Source of the DNA: Akkermansiaceae bacterium
GTDB taxonomy: Bacteria > Verrucomicrobiota > Verrucomicrobiia > Verrucomicrobiales > Akkermansiaceae
DNA length: 64,000 nt
Assembly: GCA_019634595.1 (NCBI GenBank)
Contig: JAHCBC010000001.1
Location: 248,001-312,000 of the forward strand
Direction: 5' to 3'
Shown one piece after another: positions 44,243-52,741 of this stretch (within the stretch, counting starts at the first letter, position 1; each line of letters begins with the position of its first letter). Both the position numbers and the translations under genes were made by a program. The notes under the pieces are model-generated. The model ran no database searches. It saw only the letters and a list, made by a program, of their open reading frames with translations, and was not told the origin of the DNA.

Positions 44243-45808
44243 TTACTCCGCCCGCGAAAGCTTCGAGATACCCCGCTTGAGCAACTGGCTGTCCACGGAG
44301 GTTGCGATGGCGTCATCCAGATAGACGGTGAAGTCCTCCTCCATGAACTCGATGGAGTGGAGTTCACCGAGCTTCGAGTCAAAGGCCTCGATGAGCGCCT
44401 TCATGTTCCGGATCTCCTTGCCGTTCACCTTCTTGACGATGAGGTTGCGCAGGCGCTCGTAGCCGATGGTGGCGGGGGTGGGGATGGAGCCGCTGAGGAA
44501 AATCACGCGGTCCGCCTTGTCCTCGAACTTTTCCGGATTTTCGTAGGCGTCCAGCAGGTTGAGCGGGGCGCGGGAGGTCCATTCCTCGCCGAACGCTTCG
44601 AGCAGCGGCCGGGAAAGTTCCTGGAACACGAAGCCGCCTTTGACGAGGAAGTTGGGGGCCTTGCCGAACGAGTATCCCGGGATCAGCTTCGATTCCTCTT
44701 CCTCGCGCGCGAGGGTGGCCTTGATTTCCACCGGCTCGCCCTTGCGGAGGATGGAAAGGGTCATCGTATCACCGATGGATTTCTCCCCCCGCACGAGGTG
44801 TCCCCATGACAGGTTGCCGTAGGTCGAGTGCTCATAGTAGCCGCGGCGGTCGATCTTCTTGCCGTCCACCGCGAGGATCACATCGCCCTTCTGGATGCCC
44901 GCGGCTTGGGCCGCACCCTTCTTGCGGACGCTGCTGACGTAGATGCCCCCCTCATTTTCCGGGATCTTCAGCCATGCGCGGAGGGAGGCGTCCTCCGTGC
45001 GGGCGATCGAGACGCCGAGGCTGGGGAAGCCCTTGTAGTCACCGGCCTGCGCCTGTTCCAGGAAACGCCCGACGATGTCCGAGGAGGCGACATCGGAGAT
45101 CTGGTCCTCCGCATCATAGCTGATGAGGATGCCCACCAGCTTCCCGTTCTGGAGGACCGGCAGGGAGTAGCTGCTGGCTGCGCTCTGCATGGATGCCTTC
45201 ACCATGTAGGTGAGGAACGCCTGGTTCGGCAGGAAGTGGGAGGTGATGTCGATGCTCTGGAGCAGGCCGGCCGTCAGCAGGGGGGAGCCGTTGTCCTCCA
45301 CCTGGAAGATCTCCAGCGCCTGGCCGATGGTGGGTGGCTCAGCGAGGGCGAGGGCCGTGGTGCCCTCGAAAAGCGCCTTTCCTTCCTCATCGGAAGCGGC
45401 GCCCAGCAGGGCGAGGTTCACCTCATAGTCCACGGCGATCACCTTCGCCTGGGCGAAACGCGTGCCGTCGGTGGATTCCAGTTCCAGATAGGTCGCGTCA
45501 GCGACCATTTCCGCGGTCGTCAGCACCTGGCCGTCCGCGACGATGGCGGCGAGCGCGCGGCGCTGCGACGGATTGTTTTTCTCCCATGGCTGGCTGGGGT
45601 TCCACGACTGCTGCGTGGAGTTCACCCGGACGACGGAGGATTTGAAGTCGACCGGCGCCGGACGCGTATCACCGGCGGAGACGGAGATCTCCGGAGTCGC
45701 TTCCTTTTTCTCGATCGCCGCCGGTTGCGGCGGTTTGCACGCGGCCAGAAACACGAACGGGAGCAAAAGATAGAGCGGGCGCATGGGTGGGAAGGGGAGG
45801 GTGATCAT
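44243..45808 (-). CDS. Deg/HtrA-like lipoprotein without catalytic triad, with PDZ domain
   Basis: 521 residues. Lipobox FLAAC near residue 24 suggests a lipoprotein. Residues 70-250 have a trypsin-like fold by pattern: VLTTAEMVADATYLELE sits where proteases have the LTNNHVV histidine, AVDYEVNLALLG where DLALL has the aspartate, and SAASSYSLPVLQNGKLVGIL where GNSGGPL has the serine. All three catalytic residues appear replaced. A PDZ domain follows (GIYVSSVRKKGAAQAAGIQKGDVILAVDG, core GIQKGDVILAVDGKKI near 300) and a second PDZ-like stretch near 470. Its ATG overlaps the dapB stop by ATGA; a second ATG at 45784 also opens the signal. Possibly a chaperone or scaffold. Confidence 0.8.
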   Translation of the reverse strand: MITLPFPPMRPLYLLLPFVFLAACKPPQPAAIEKKEATPEISVSAGDTRPAPVDFKSSVVRVNSTQQSWNPSQPWEKNNPSQRRALAAIVADGQVLTTAEMVADATYLELESTDGTRFAQAKVIAVDYEVNLALLGAASDEEGKALFEGTTALALAEPPTIGQALEIFQVEDNGSPLLTAGLLQSIDITSHFLPNQAFLTYMVKASMQSAASSYSLPVLQNGKLVGILISYDAEDQISDVASSDIVGRFLEQAQAGDYKGFPSLGVSIARTEDASLRAWLKIPENEGGIYVSSVRKKGAAQAAGIQKGDVILAVDGKKIDRRGYYEHSTYGNLSWGHLVRGEKSIGDTMTLSILRKGEPVEIKATLAREEEESKLIPGYSFGKAPNFLVKGGFVFQELSRPLLEAFGEEWTSRAPLNLLDAYENPEKFEDKADRVIFLSGSIPTPATIGYERLRNLIVKKVNGKEIRNMKALIEAFDSKLGELHSIEFMEEDFTVYLDDAIATSVDSQLLKRGISKLSRAE

Positions 45809-46554
45809 TGGAGTCCGAGCACGTCCTGCATGTCATACAGACCGGCGGGCTGGCCCTGGAGCCAGATGGCGGCCCTCACCGCTCCGGCGGCGAAGGTCAG
45901 GCGGGAGGAGGCCTTGTGGGTGAGTTCCACCCGCTCGCCGTCCGCCGCGAAGAGGACGGTGTGGTCGCCCACGACGTCCCCGCCGCGCAGGGTGTGCATG
46001 CCGATCTCGCGCGGTTTGCGCGGGCCGATGTTGCCGAACCTGCCGTGGGCGATGTCGTCGTTGTAGGAGGTTCCCGTTTCCTCGTTGAGGATCTCCAGCA
46101 GCCGCCGCGCGGTGCCGGAGGGGGAGTCGATCTTGTGCTTGTGGTGCATCTCGGTCACCTCGATGTCGAAGCGGTCCTGCGTCAGGATCTGCGCGGCCTT
46201 CCTGGTGAGCCAGAAGAGGGTGTTCACGCCCACGGAGTAGTTCGGCGCATAGACGATGGGCAGGGTCTTCGCCGCTTCGCGGATGACGTCCCGCTCCTCC
46301 TCCGAATGGCCGGTGGTGCCGATGACGAGGCTGGTGCCATGCTTCAATGCCGCGGCGACGACATCCTTGGTGAAAGAGTGGACGGTGAAATCGATCACGC
46401 AGTTTGCCCTGGCCATCGCCGCATCCAGGTCCTCGCCCGCATCATGGGTGGCGGTGACGGAGACATCCGTGCGTTGGGAATGGACATCGGCGGCGGCCTG
46501 CAGGATCGCCTGGCCCATGCGGCCTGATTTTCCGGTGACGAGAAGGTTGAGCAT
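45805..46554 (-). CDS. dapB: 4-hydroxy-tetrahydrodipicolinate reductase
   Basis: 249-residue DapB of lysine and diaminopimelate synthesis, using NAD(P)H. N-terminal Rossmann motif LVTGKSGRMGQAI, the catalytic segment EVTEMHHKHKIDSPSGTA near residue 145 with the substrate-binding Lys-His pair, and the closing WLQGQPAGLYDMQDVLGL are all characteristic. Coupled by ATGA to the downstream Deg-like lipoprotein gene; no other dap genes are adjacent. Confidence 0.95.
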   Translation of the reverse strand: MLNLLVTGKSGRMGQAILQAAADVHSQRTDVSVTATHDAGEDLDAAMARANCVIDFTVHSFTKDVVAAALKHGTSLVIGTTGHSEEERDVIREAAKTLPIVYAPNYSVGVNTLFWLTRKAAQILTQDRFDIEVTEMHHKHKIDSPSGTARRLLEILNEETGTSYNDDIAHGRFGNIGPRKPREIGMHTLRGGDVVGDHTVLFAADGERVELTHKASSRLTFAAGAVRAAIWLQGQPAGLYDMQDVLGLQ

Positions 46555-46623
46555 GCGGGCGGAATAATGAACGCGGGATGCCGGACGTCCAACCGGAACA
46601 TCGGAATTCTTTCCGGGGGATCG

Positions 46624-49221
46624 TCAGTCCTCCCAGATCTGGTTCTTGAGCTGGATGTCCATGGCGCGGTCCGCCGCTTCCTTTGACCGGGGGCCTTTCA
46701 GTGCGGCGATCTCACGGGCGATGCTCAGGGCGGGGCGGGCTTTTTTCTCGCCGGCACGTTCCAGGATCTCCAGCGCCCGGAAGCCGCTGCTTTCCAGGAA
46801 ATGCCACTCCGCGGGAGGATTTTCCGCGTTTTTCAGAACGGAGTAGTAGGCGGCGAGGGCCTCGCTTTCCCGCTTCTGGGTGGGATCGTCGGTGCGGGGC
46901 AATTGCTCGAGTGTCTTGCCGCGCAGGTATTGGATGCGGTGGACGTCCGCGGGTTTCGTTTCCGGGTGCTTCAGCAGTTCGTCGTAGATCGCAAGGGATT
47001 CCGCGAGCACGGCCGGGTTCTTGTTGCCCTGGGCGTAGGCCGCGTCCCCGAAAAGGAACCCGGCGGGCAGGCGCAGGGAATCCTCCGCAGGCAGGGACTG
47101 GTACCACTTGCGGAGGAAATCGGTGGCTTCGTCCAGGCGGTTCAGCTCGATCATGAGCTGGGCCTTTTTCATCATGACCAGCGCGTTGAGGGGGCCTTTC
47201 ACGGCACCCGCCCTGTCGAAGAGGGCGAGGGCTTCCTCGCGGGACTGCGGGGTGCCCACCCGTGCCGCGGAACTGGCGGCCAGGAGCAGGGCGGCCTGGG
47301 TGCGGACGGGGTCCGTATCATCCTTCGCCAGTTGTTGCAGGACAAGCTGGGCGTCGTTGTAGCTGCCGGTGTCGTAGAGCGTCCGGCCGAGCGTCAGCGC
47401 GGCCTCCGCCGCGGCGGGATGTCCGGGGAATGCGACGATGAATGCCTTTGCTGCCCGGATGGTCTCCGCGGTGTCTCCGGACAGCTCCGTGAGTTTGAGC
47501 CGGGCGAGGGAATACCGCTCGGGCGGGATGGAGGCGAGCGCAGCGGGATCCTCCGCGATGGTATCAAGCTGGGCCTTGGCGTAGGTTTCATCCCTCCGGA
47601 CGGTGAGGGCGGACTCCGCGGCGGCGAGCCTGGCCTCCGCCACCCGGGGATGGTTGGGATGCTTCCGGATGAAGGTTTCGATGGCGGCCTGCGCTTCCTC
47701 GGCGGGCTTCACCGCGAGCGCCTGTTCCAGTTCCAGATCCGCCTCCAGGGCGGGGTTCCCGGCGGATGCGGGTGTTCCATCCGGAGCGGTGAAGGCCGTG
47801 GTCATGATCCCGGTTTCGCGGAAACGGGCCAGCGTGGCATTGAGCCGGGCTCTGTCCGCGTCCTGTTTTTTCGTCATCTCCGCCGCGGCTTCTTCGAACA
47901 AGCGGCCGGCCTCTGTGAAATCCCCCTGTTGATAGGCTTTTTCCGCCTGGATGAAGGCGGCTTCCGCTCCTTCCGGGGTGGTGGGGGTGCTTGCGCGGAG
48001 GTAGCCCAGTATGGCGAAGGCACGATCCCCTTTGCCTTCCTCCAGAAGCCATTCCGCCGACCGGAGCCATGCCTTTGCGGCCAGCGGATGGAGCGGATGG
48101 TTCAGGCCAATCCAACGCATCAACCGGGCGGCCTGCGCTTTCTGCGCGGGGGCCGGGATGCGGTGCAAGCCTTCCGCCAGGGCGAAAGTCGCCTCGATCC
48201 TCAATGGAGCCGCCACCGCCGCCGTGGGCCACACCCCGGAGGATCCCAGCCGGTCCGGGTTGATGAGACCTTCGATGAGGCCGGATTGGGAGGCTGATGA
48301 CAGGGCGTTGGCGGGGACCGCCCATTCCGCAAGGCGGACCAGCACCGGATGGGTGACGACCGGTTCGGACGGAAGCCACGCGATCAGGCGGGAAAATGCT
48401 TCCGACAGCAGGGGGGTGGTGGGGTTCGCCTGGATGAATGCGAGCAGCACGTCCGTGGCATCCGTCTTCTTTTCCTGTGCGGCGAGGGAGTCCGCGTAGC
48501 CCAATATCGCGGCATGATGATGGACCAGGCTCTGGCCGGATCGCTGGCTCATCAGCGTGAAGAAACGTTCGGCGGCCTCCGCGGGTTTGTTTTCCGCCAA
48601 CAGGATGCGGGCCTCCAGATAGCTGGCTTCCTGTGCCTTGTCCGCCGGGATGCCGTCCAGGGGGGGCATGGTCCGCCGGGCTTCCTCCACCCGCTGGAGG
48701 TCCAGCAGGATCCCAGTCTGGCGGATCCTCGCCTTGAGCGAAATCGCGGGGTCCGTGCCGGCGGCGAGTCCCCGCAGCCCGGAGAGGGCCTCCTCGGGTT
48801 GGTGCAGCGACAGCATCAACGCCGCGCGCGTGAGCGTGGCTTCCACGGCGAAAGGCCGGCCCGGGATGGCGGCTTCGGCGAGTTCATCCGCGGCGTCATT
48901 CAGCCGTCCCAATCCGGCGAGGGCGTGACCTTTCCAGAAATGGATGGCGGGATCTCCGGCCAGGAACGATTGGCTGAGAAGATCCAGCGCCTTTCCTGGC
49001 TCGCCATTGCGGATCCAGGCCTCCGCCAGACGGAATGCCACGCGGGACTTTGCCTCAGGCTCCAGGGTGGTGGTTGCCAGGAGCCGCTCGAAATGGAGTG
49101 CCGCGACATCCCACAGGCCGTCCGCCAGGGCGCTTTCCCCGTGCCGGAACTCATCCCCGTCCTCTCCCGCGGCGCGGGACAGGGGGGAGATCAACAGCAG
49201 GAGAAACAGCGGCAGCTTCAT
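46624..49221 (-). CDS. Large secreted TPR-repeat protein
   Basis: 865 residues with a signal peptide (LPLFLLLLISPLSRAAGE). The rest is continuous helical repeats of the TPR/Sel1 kind, for example GLWDVAALHFERLLATTTLE, AEAWIRNGEPGKALDLLSQS, AYQQGDFTEAGRLFEEAAAE and RTLYDTGSYNDAQLVLQQLA. Resembles periplasmic assembly or scaffolding proteins such as YbgF/BamD relatives, but much longer. No enzymatic domain. Location: periplasm or outer membrane inner face. Confidence 0.85.
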   Translation of the reverse strand: MKLPLFLLLLISPLSRAAGEDGDEFRHGESALADGLWDVAALHFERLLATTTLEPEAKSRVAFRLAEAWIRNGEPGKALDLLSQSFLAGDPAIHFWKGHALAGLGRLNDAADELAEAAIPGRPFAVEATLTRAALMLSLHQPEEALSGLRGLAAGTDPAISLKARIRQTGILLDLQRVEEARRTMPPLDGIPADKAQEASYLEARILLAENKPAEAAERFFTLMSQRSGQSLVHHHAAILGYADSLAAQEKKTDATDVLLAFIQANPTTPLLSEAFSRLIAWLPSEPVVTHPVLVRLAEWAVPANALSSASQSGLIEGLINPDRLGSSGVWPTAAVAAPLRIEATFALAEGLHRIPAPAQKAQAARLMRWIGLNHPLHPLAAKAWLRSAEWLLEEGKGDRAFAILGYLRASTPTTPEGAEAAFIQAEKAYQQGDFTEAGRLFEEAAAEMTKKQDADRARLNATLARFRETGIMTTAFTAPDGTPASAGNPALEADLELEQALAVKPAEEAQAAIETFIRKHPNHPRVAEARLAAAESALTVRRDETYAKAQLDTIAEDPAALASIPPERYSLARLKLTELSGDTAETIRAAKAFIVAFPGHPAAAEAALTLGRTLYDTGSYNDAQLVLQQLAKDDTDPVRTQAALLLAASSAARVGTPQSREEALALFDRAGAVKGPLNALVMMKKAQLMIELNRLDEATDFLRKWYQSLPAEDSLRLPAGFLFGDAAYAQGNKNPAVLAESLAIYDELLKHPETKPADVHRIQYLRGKTLEQLPRTDDPTQKRESEALAAYYSVLKNAENPPAEWHFLESSGFRALEILERAGEKKARPALSIAREIAALKGPRSKEAADRAMDIQLKNQIWED

Positions 49222-49281
49222 GCGGCGTGATCAAAGTAAGGCCTGCCCGTGGTGAACGCCAGCACGGAACGTCCGGGGAAA

Positions 49282-49330
49282 GTGCCTGGGTCATCTTGGC
49301 CCGGACCGTTGCCGGGGCGTCCTGCTCCGG
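49282..49330 (+). repeat. Paired-hairpin repeat, decayed copy
   Basis: GTGCCT head, GGGTCA-TCT-TGGCCC, GGACCGTTG, CCGGGGCG-TCC-TGCTCCGG. Each stem has a mismatch or wobble, so this is an older copy than those at 7772 and 44097. It lies in the gap between two minus-strand genes. Confidence 0.7.
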
Positions 49331-49423
49331 GTCTTCCGGTGGGTGCTGCTCCCACATGGCATTTCCGGAGGGATTCTCCGGAAGCTCCGGAAGGGGGCGT
49401 CTCTGGATGGAGAAGGGAGTATC

Positions 49424-50875
49424 TCACTCTCTTCCGGCCAGCAGTTTTTTCAGCTCCGCGGGTTCGACGCCCAGCGAGATGGAGGCCTGCTTCAGGTCTC
49501 CGTTCGCACGCTCGATCGAGCGGCCCGCCAGTTCCCGTGAGATCCACTCAATGACATTCCCGCCTCCGGGAGCGGTGTTGATCAGTTGGTCCAGCGTCTC
49601 CCCCAGCTTGGCGATGGACCGTCCGGGAGAGGACGCCAGCGGGATGTCCGCCGGCAGGAGGACGTTCGATGAGGCCAGGGCGCAGGCGCGGGCCATCGTG
49701 TTCTCCAGTTCCCGGACATTCCCCGGCCAGAGATGGGTCTGGAGGGTGGCGACCGCCTCGGGGGAAATCCGGATGCGGGCCATGCCGTTCTTCCTGGTGA
49801 TCCGCTGGAGGAAAAACTCCGCCAGCAGGGGGATGTCCTCGGGCCGTTCACGCAGCGGCGGGATCCGCAGTTCGACGACGTTCAGCCGGTAATAGAGATC
49901 CTCGCGGAATCTCCCGGCCGCCACTTCCGCTGCCAGGTTCTTGTGCGTCGCCGCCACGATCCTCACATCCGTGGTGATCGTTTCATTCGCGCCCACCCGC
50001 GAAAACGAGCCGTCCTGGAGCACCCGCAGCAGCTTCACCTGGATGGAAAGCGGCATGTCGCCGATCTCATCCAGAAAGAGCGTGCCACCGTCCGCCTGCT
50101 CGAAACGGCCCGCACGGCGGGCGATGGCTCCCGTGAAGGAACCCTTCTCGTGGCCGAACAACTCGCTCTCCAGAAGGTTTTCAGGGATCGCGCCGCAGTT
50201 GATGGTGATCATCTCTTTCTGGCGGCGCGGGCTGTATTCATGCACGGACTTTGCGACCAGTTCCTTGCCGGTGCCGCTTTCTCCGGCGATGAGGACCGGC
50301 GCGTCCGAGCGCGCCACGCGGCCCACCAGTTTGAAAACATCCTGCAGGGCGCGTGAAACCCCGATGATCTTCACCCGTCCGTCCACCGTCGGGCTTTCCG
50401 TTTCGTGGGGAGTCACGGACCGGCGGTCCTCATGGATCTGGAGGGCGGACTCCACCACCTGCCGCAGCTCGAAAGGCAGGGATTCCTTTCTCAGCACATC
50501 ATGCGCTCCATGCTGGGTCGCCTCGATGATCTGGCTGGTGGTGGGAAAGCCTGCGGTCAGGATGACCAGTGTCTGCGGACTGTGCTGGATGATCCGGCCG
50601 AGGAGGTCCAGACCGTCGAAAGGTTGCAGGGAAAGGGCCGCGACCACGACGCTGACCTCGGTCTTCTCCACCACTTTCAGAGCGTTCGCCGCATTGTCAC
50701 AGCGGAGAATCCGCAGGTTCTGGGCGGTCAAGTGTTTGGTGGCCCAATCGAGGAAGTCATGATCGGGATCGACAAGGAGCAGGGTTTCTTCGGTGGGGCC
50801 TTCGGGCATCGTGGGGACGGGAAAATCTGGCATGACGACCGGGGATGGCACGAAAAAAACGATTTCCCGTTCCAT
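49424..50875 (-). CDS. Sigma-54 activator with a pseudo-receiver (NtrC family)
   Basis: 483 residues. N-terminal receiver-like domain (30-145) retains the acidic pocket (LLVDPDHDF) but has VSVVVAALSLQPFDG where the phosphoacceptor Asp should follow VVL; the aligned residue is Ala. AAA+ domain from 165: Walker A GESGTGKE, the sigma-54 loop KGSFTGA (a GAFTGA variant), Walker B TLFLDEIGDM, arginine finger region REDLYYRLNVVELRIPPLRER. The end has a short HTH (SIERANGDLKQASISLGVE). It likely activates sigma-54 promoters without phosphorylation of its receiver. An ATG at 50833 is an alternative start. No kinase is adjacent. Confidence 0.88.
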   Translation of the reverse strand: MEREIVFFVPSPVVMPDFPVPTMPEGPTEETLLLVDPDHDFLDWATKHLTAQNLRILRCDNAANALKVVEKTEVSVVVAALSLQPFDGLDLLGRIIQHSPQTLVILTAGFPTTSQIIEATQHGAHDVLRKESLPFELRQVVESALQIHEDRRSVTPHETESPTVDGRVKIIGVSRALQDVFKLVGRVARSDAPVLIAGESGTGKELVAKSVHEYSPRRQKEMITINCGAIPENLLESELFGHEKGSFTGAIARRAGRFEQADGGTLFLDEIGDMPLSIQVKLLRVLQDGSFSRVGANETITTDVRIVAATHKNLAAEVAAGRFREDLYYRLNVVELRIPPLRERPEDIPLLAEFFLQRITRKNGMARIRISPEAVATLQTHLWPGNVRELENTMARACALASSNVLLPADIPLASSPGRSIAKLGETLDQLINTAPGGGNVIEWISRELAGRSIERANGDLKQASISLGVEPAELKKLLAGRE

Positions 50876-50994
50876 GCGATGCCGTGGATCGACCGAAATG
50901 CCGACCTACTCCGCATTTTTCCTGTGGTGGTGGAATTCCATCGGGAGCCGACGTCGGTTTGTTTGCAGTCATCCGGCTATGGAGGACCGCAGGG

Positions 50995-51100
50995 GTAGCG
51001 GATCTCGTGAGAGATCCGGCTGTGGGGACGGCGAAGGGGAAGCCGGAGCCGGTTTCTCAGCAGACATGCACCCCACCGAAGCTCTCACGAGCTTCGCTAC
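50995..51100. repeat. Intact GTAG-type REPIN (106 bp)
   Basis: Left unit: GTAG (50995-50998) then hairpin CGGATCTC-GTGA-GAGATCCG (50999-51018), GGCTGTGGGG. Right unit, inverse strand: hairpin CGAAGCTC-TCAC-GAGCTTCG (51077-51096) then CTAC (51097-51100). Together with the copy at 3880 three stems are seen, CGAACCTC, CGGATCTC and CGAAGCTC, all fully paired with the same GTGA loop. Confidence 0.85.
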
Positions 51101-51123
51101 GCCCCGACGGGACTCGGCTGCCC

Positions 51124-52491
51124 TCACTCGAAGAATTTTTTCAATGTCTTCTGCTCGCCGGGATCCAGGCTGTCCCTCCAGACGCGGTCACCACCGGCTC
51201 CCGTGGCATCGGTGTTTCCTCCTTGGGTGATCTTCGAGCCGCTCTTGTCCACATCATGCTCGCCGTCCTGCAACTGGAGGAGATCACCGGGCAGGGCGTT
51301 CGACAGGTCCCTGGACTCCACGGAGGTCAGGTCGCCGGTTTCGAGGGCGTCCTTCTCATTTCCCAGCACTCCTGGATCGTGGCCCGGGCCGCGGTTCACG
51401 CCGCCCTTGCCGCGTCCGTTGCCGGGCTTGTCGCCCTTGCCGTTGCCTTCTCCATTCTCGTCAGCGAGCAACTCGTCCGACCAATCGTCCCCCTGCCCGT
51501 CACCCTGGCCCTTTTTCATGCCCTGGGCGTTCTTTTTGAGGTTCTCGCGGAGCTGCTGCATCTGCTCCTTGCTGAGCTGGCCGAGCTTGTTGGGGTCCAG
51601 TTGTTTCAGTTGCTCCAGCAACTCCGGATTCGGCTTCATGGCACCATTCTGGAGGCCCTGCATGGCCTGCTGGAATTCGTTGAGCTGGCGCTCCTTCTCC
51701 GCCTGGTTGGCGCCTCCGTTCTTTTCCAGGGACTCGAGGGCTTTCTCCGCCCGTTCGAGTTCCTGCTCCACACGGTCCATTTCGGAGCGGTGTTCCTTTT
51801 TCAAGGCGTCCGTCGCTTCCAGGGAGGAATGGCTGAACCACTGCTCCTCTTTCTGGGCCTTCAGTTCCTCCAGCTTCTTCCGGGTTTCCTCCAGGTATTT
51901 CTCATCCACCAGTTCTTCCTTCGAAAGATGTTCCAGGGAGGAGTCGAGCTGCTTCCACGCCTGCGGCTGTTCCGGAGGGGTGATGGGGGATTTGGCGGAG
52001 GAAATGGGGATGAACAGACCGGCGGCCAGGAGAGCCAGCGCGGCCAGTGGCGGGACGACCAGCCGCGGCCAGTGCCAGCGCACGCCCGCATCCACCTGTG
52101 ACACCGGCTCCGGCCATGGGGCAACCCCGGCCCCCGCAGCGGAAAGGGCGTTCTTCATCTCCATGGTCGCCTCGATGCGCACCAGCGAGCGGTCCGGCTT
52201 TTCAAACCTCCGGGCGGCGATGGCCCAGCAGACCAGCCCCATCAGCACGACCAACCCGCCGAGCACGCCGGCCAGCATGGCGGGCGGAAGCTCCACCGCC
52301 CGGTTGCGGATGACCAGAAGGGCGGCGGCACCGGCCAGCCCCGCAACGATCAGAGGGGTGGCCAGTGTTTCCAGCCACCACGCCAGGTTGATGCGGCGGG
52401 CGGTCCGTTTCGCCTGCCCGTGCCACCACTGGCGGTTGCTTTCCTTGGAGGGTGTGTCCATGCGGTTGGGGATATCATAGCGGCCCTTCAT
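51124..52491 (-). CDS. Membrane protein with long coiled coil, function unknown
   Basis: 455 residues. Three membrane helices near the N-terminus (LATPLIVAGLAGAAALLVI, AMLAGVLGGLVVLMGLVCW and LVVPPLAALALLAAGLFIP), then residues 185-330 as a strongly charged coiled coil (EKYLEETRKKLEELKAQKEE, RVEQELERAEKALESLEKNG), then a Gly/Asp/Lys-rich tail with QGDGQGDDW and NGEGNGKGDKPGNGRGKGG. Looks like proteins found beside MoxR/DUF58/von Willebrand clusters, but none is here. The ATG at 52491 is used; the open frame to 52578 is repeat DNA. Confidence 0.75.
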   Translation of the reverse strand: MKGRYDIPNRMDTPSKESNRQWWHGQAKRTARRINLAWWLETLATPLIVAGLAGAAALLVIRNRAVELPPAMLAGVLGGLVVLMGLVCWAIAARRFEKPDRSLVRIEATMEMKNALSAAGAGVAPWPEPVSQVDAGVRWHWPRLVVPPLAALALLAAGLFIPISSAKSPITPPEQPQAWKQLDSSLEHLSKEELVDEKYLEETRKKLEELKAQKEEQWFSHSSLEATDALKKEHRSEMDRVEQELERAEKALESLEKNGGANQAEKERQLNEFQQAMQGLQNGAMKPNPELLEQLKQLDPNKLGQLSKEQMQQLRENLKKNAQGMKKGQGDGQGDDWSDELLADENGEGNGKGDKPGNGRGKGGVNRGPGHDPGVLGNEKDALETGDLTSVESRDLSNALPGDLLQLQDGEHDVDKSGSKITQGGNTDATGAGGDRVWRDSLDPGEQKTLKKFFE

Positions 52492-52529
52492 GAAAACACG
52501 ATGGGATTTCCGTGAAAATATCCGGGCGT

Positions 52530-52731
52530 GGCAGGGACTTCCTGGAAGTCCGGCGTGCTGGCAGGGATGCCATTCCATGGCGCCCGGTGGGGGAAGGCTG
52601 GCAGAACCTTCCGATAGTGGGTAACCGGAAAGCGACAGCCATGGAAACGCAGGACCGGCTCCATGTCAGATCGGAGTCATGGGATCATCGTGGATACTCC
52701 CCGCCTGACGCCATGGAATGGCGTCCCTGCC
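52530..52731. repeat. GGCAGG-type REP cluster, three units
   Basis: Unit at 52530: GGCAGG, hairpin GACTTCC-T-GGAAGTC, CGGCG. Unit at 52560: GGCAGG, hairpin GATGCCAT-TCC-ATGGCGCC. Unit on the minus strand ending at 52731: hairpin GACGCCAT-GGA-ATGGCGTC, CCTGCC. The last two form an inverted pair of 172 bp like that at 24432-24577. The whole 250-base space between the two minus-strand genes is repeat. Confidence 0.8.
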
Positions 52732-52741
52732 CTCCAGCCAT

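Noticed and set aside
52492..52578. N-terminal extension of the coiled-coil membrane protein
   Set aside because: The extra codons are again repeat DNA and give no signal or domain.
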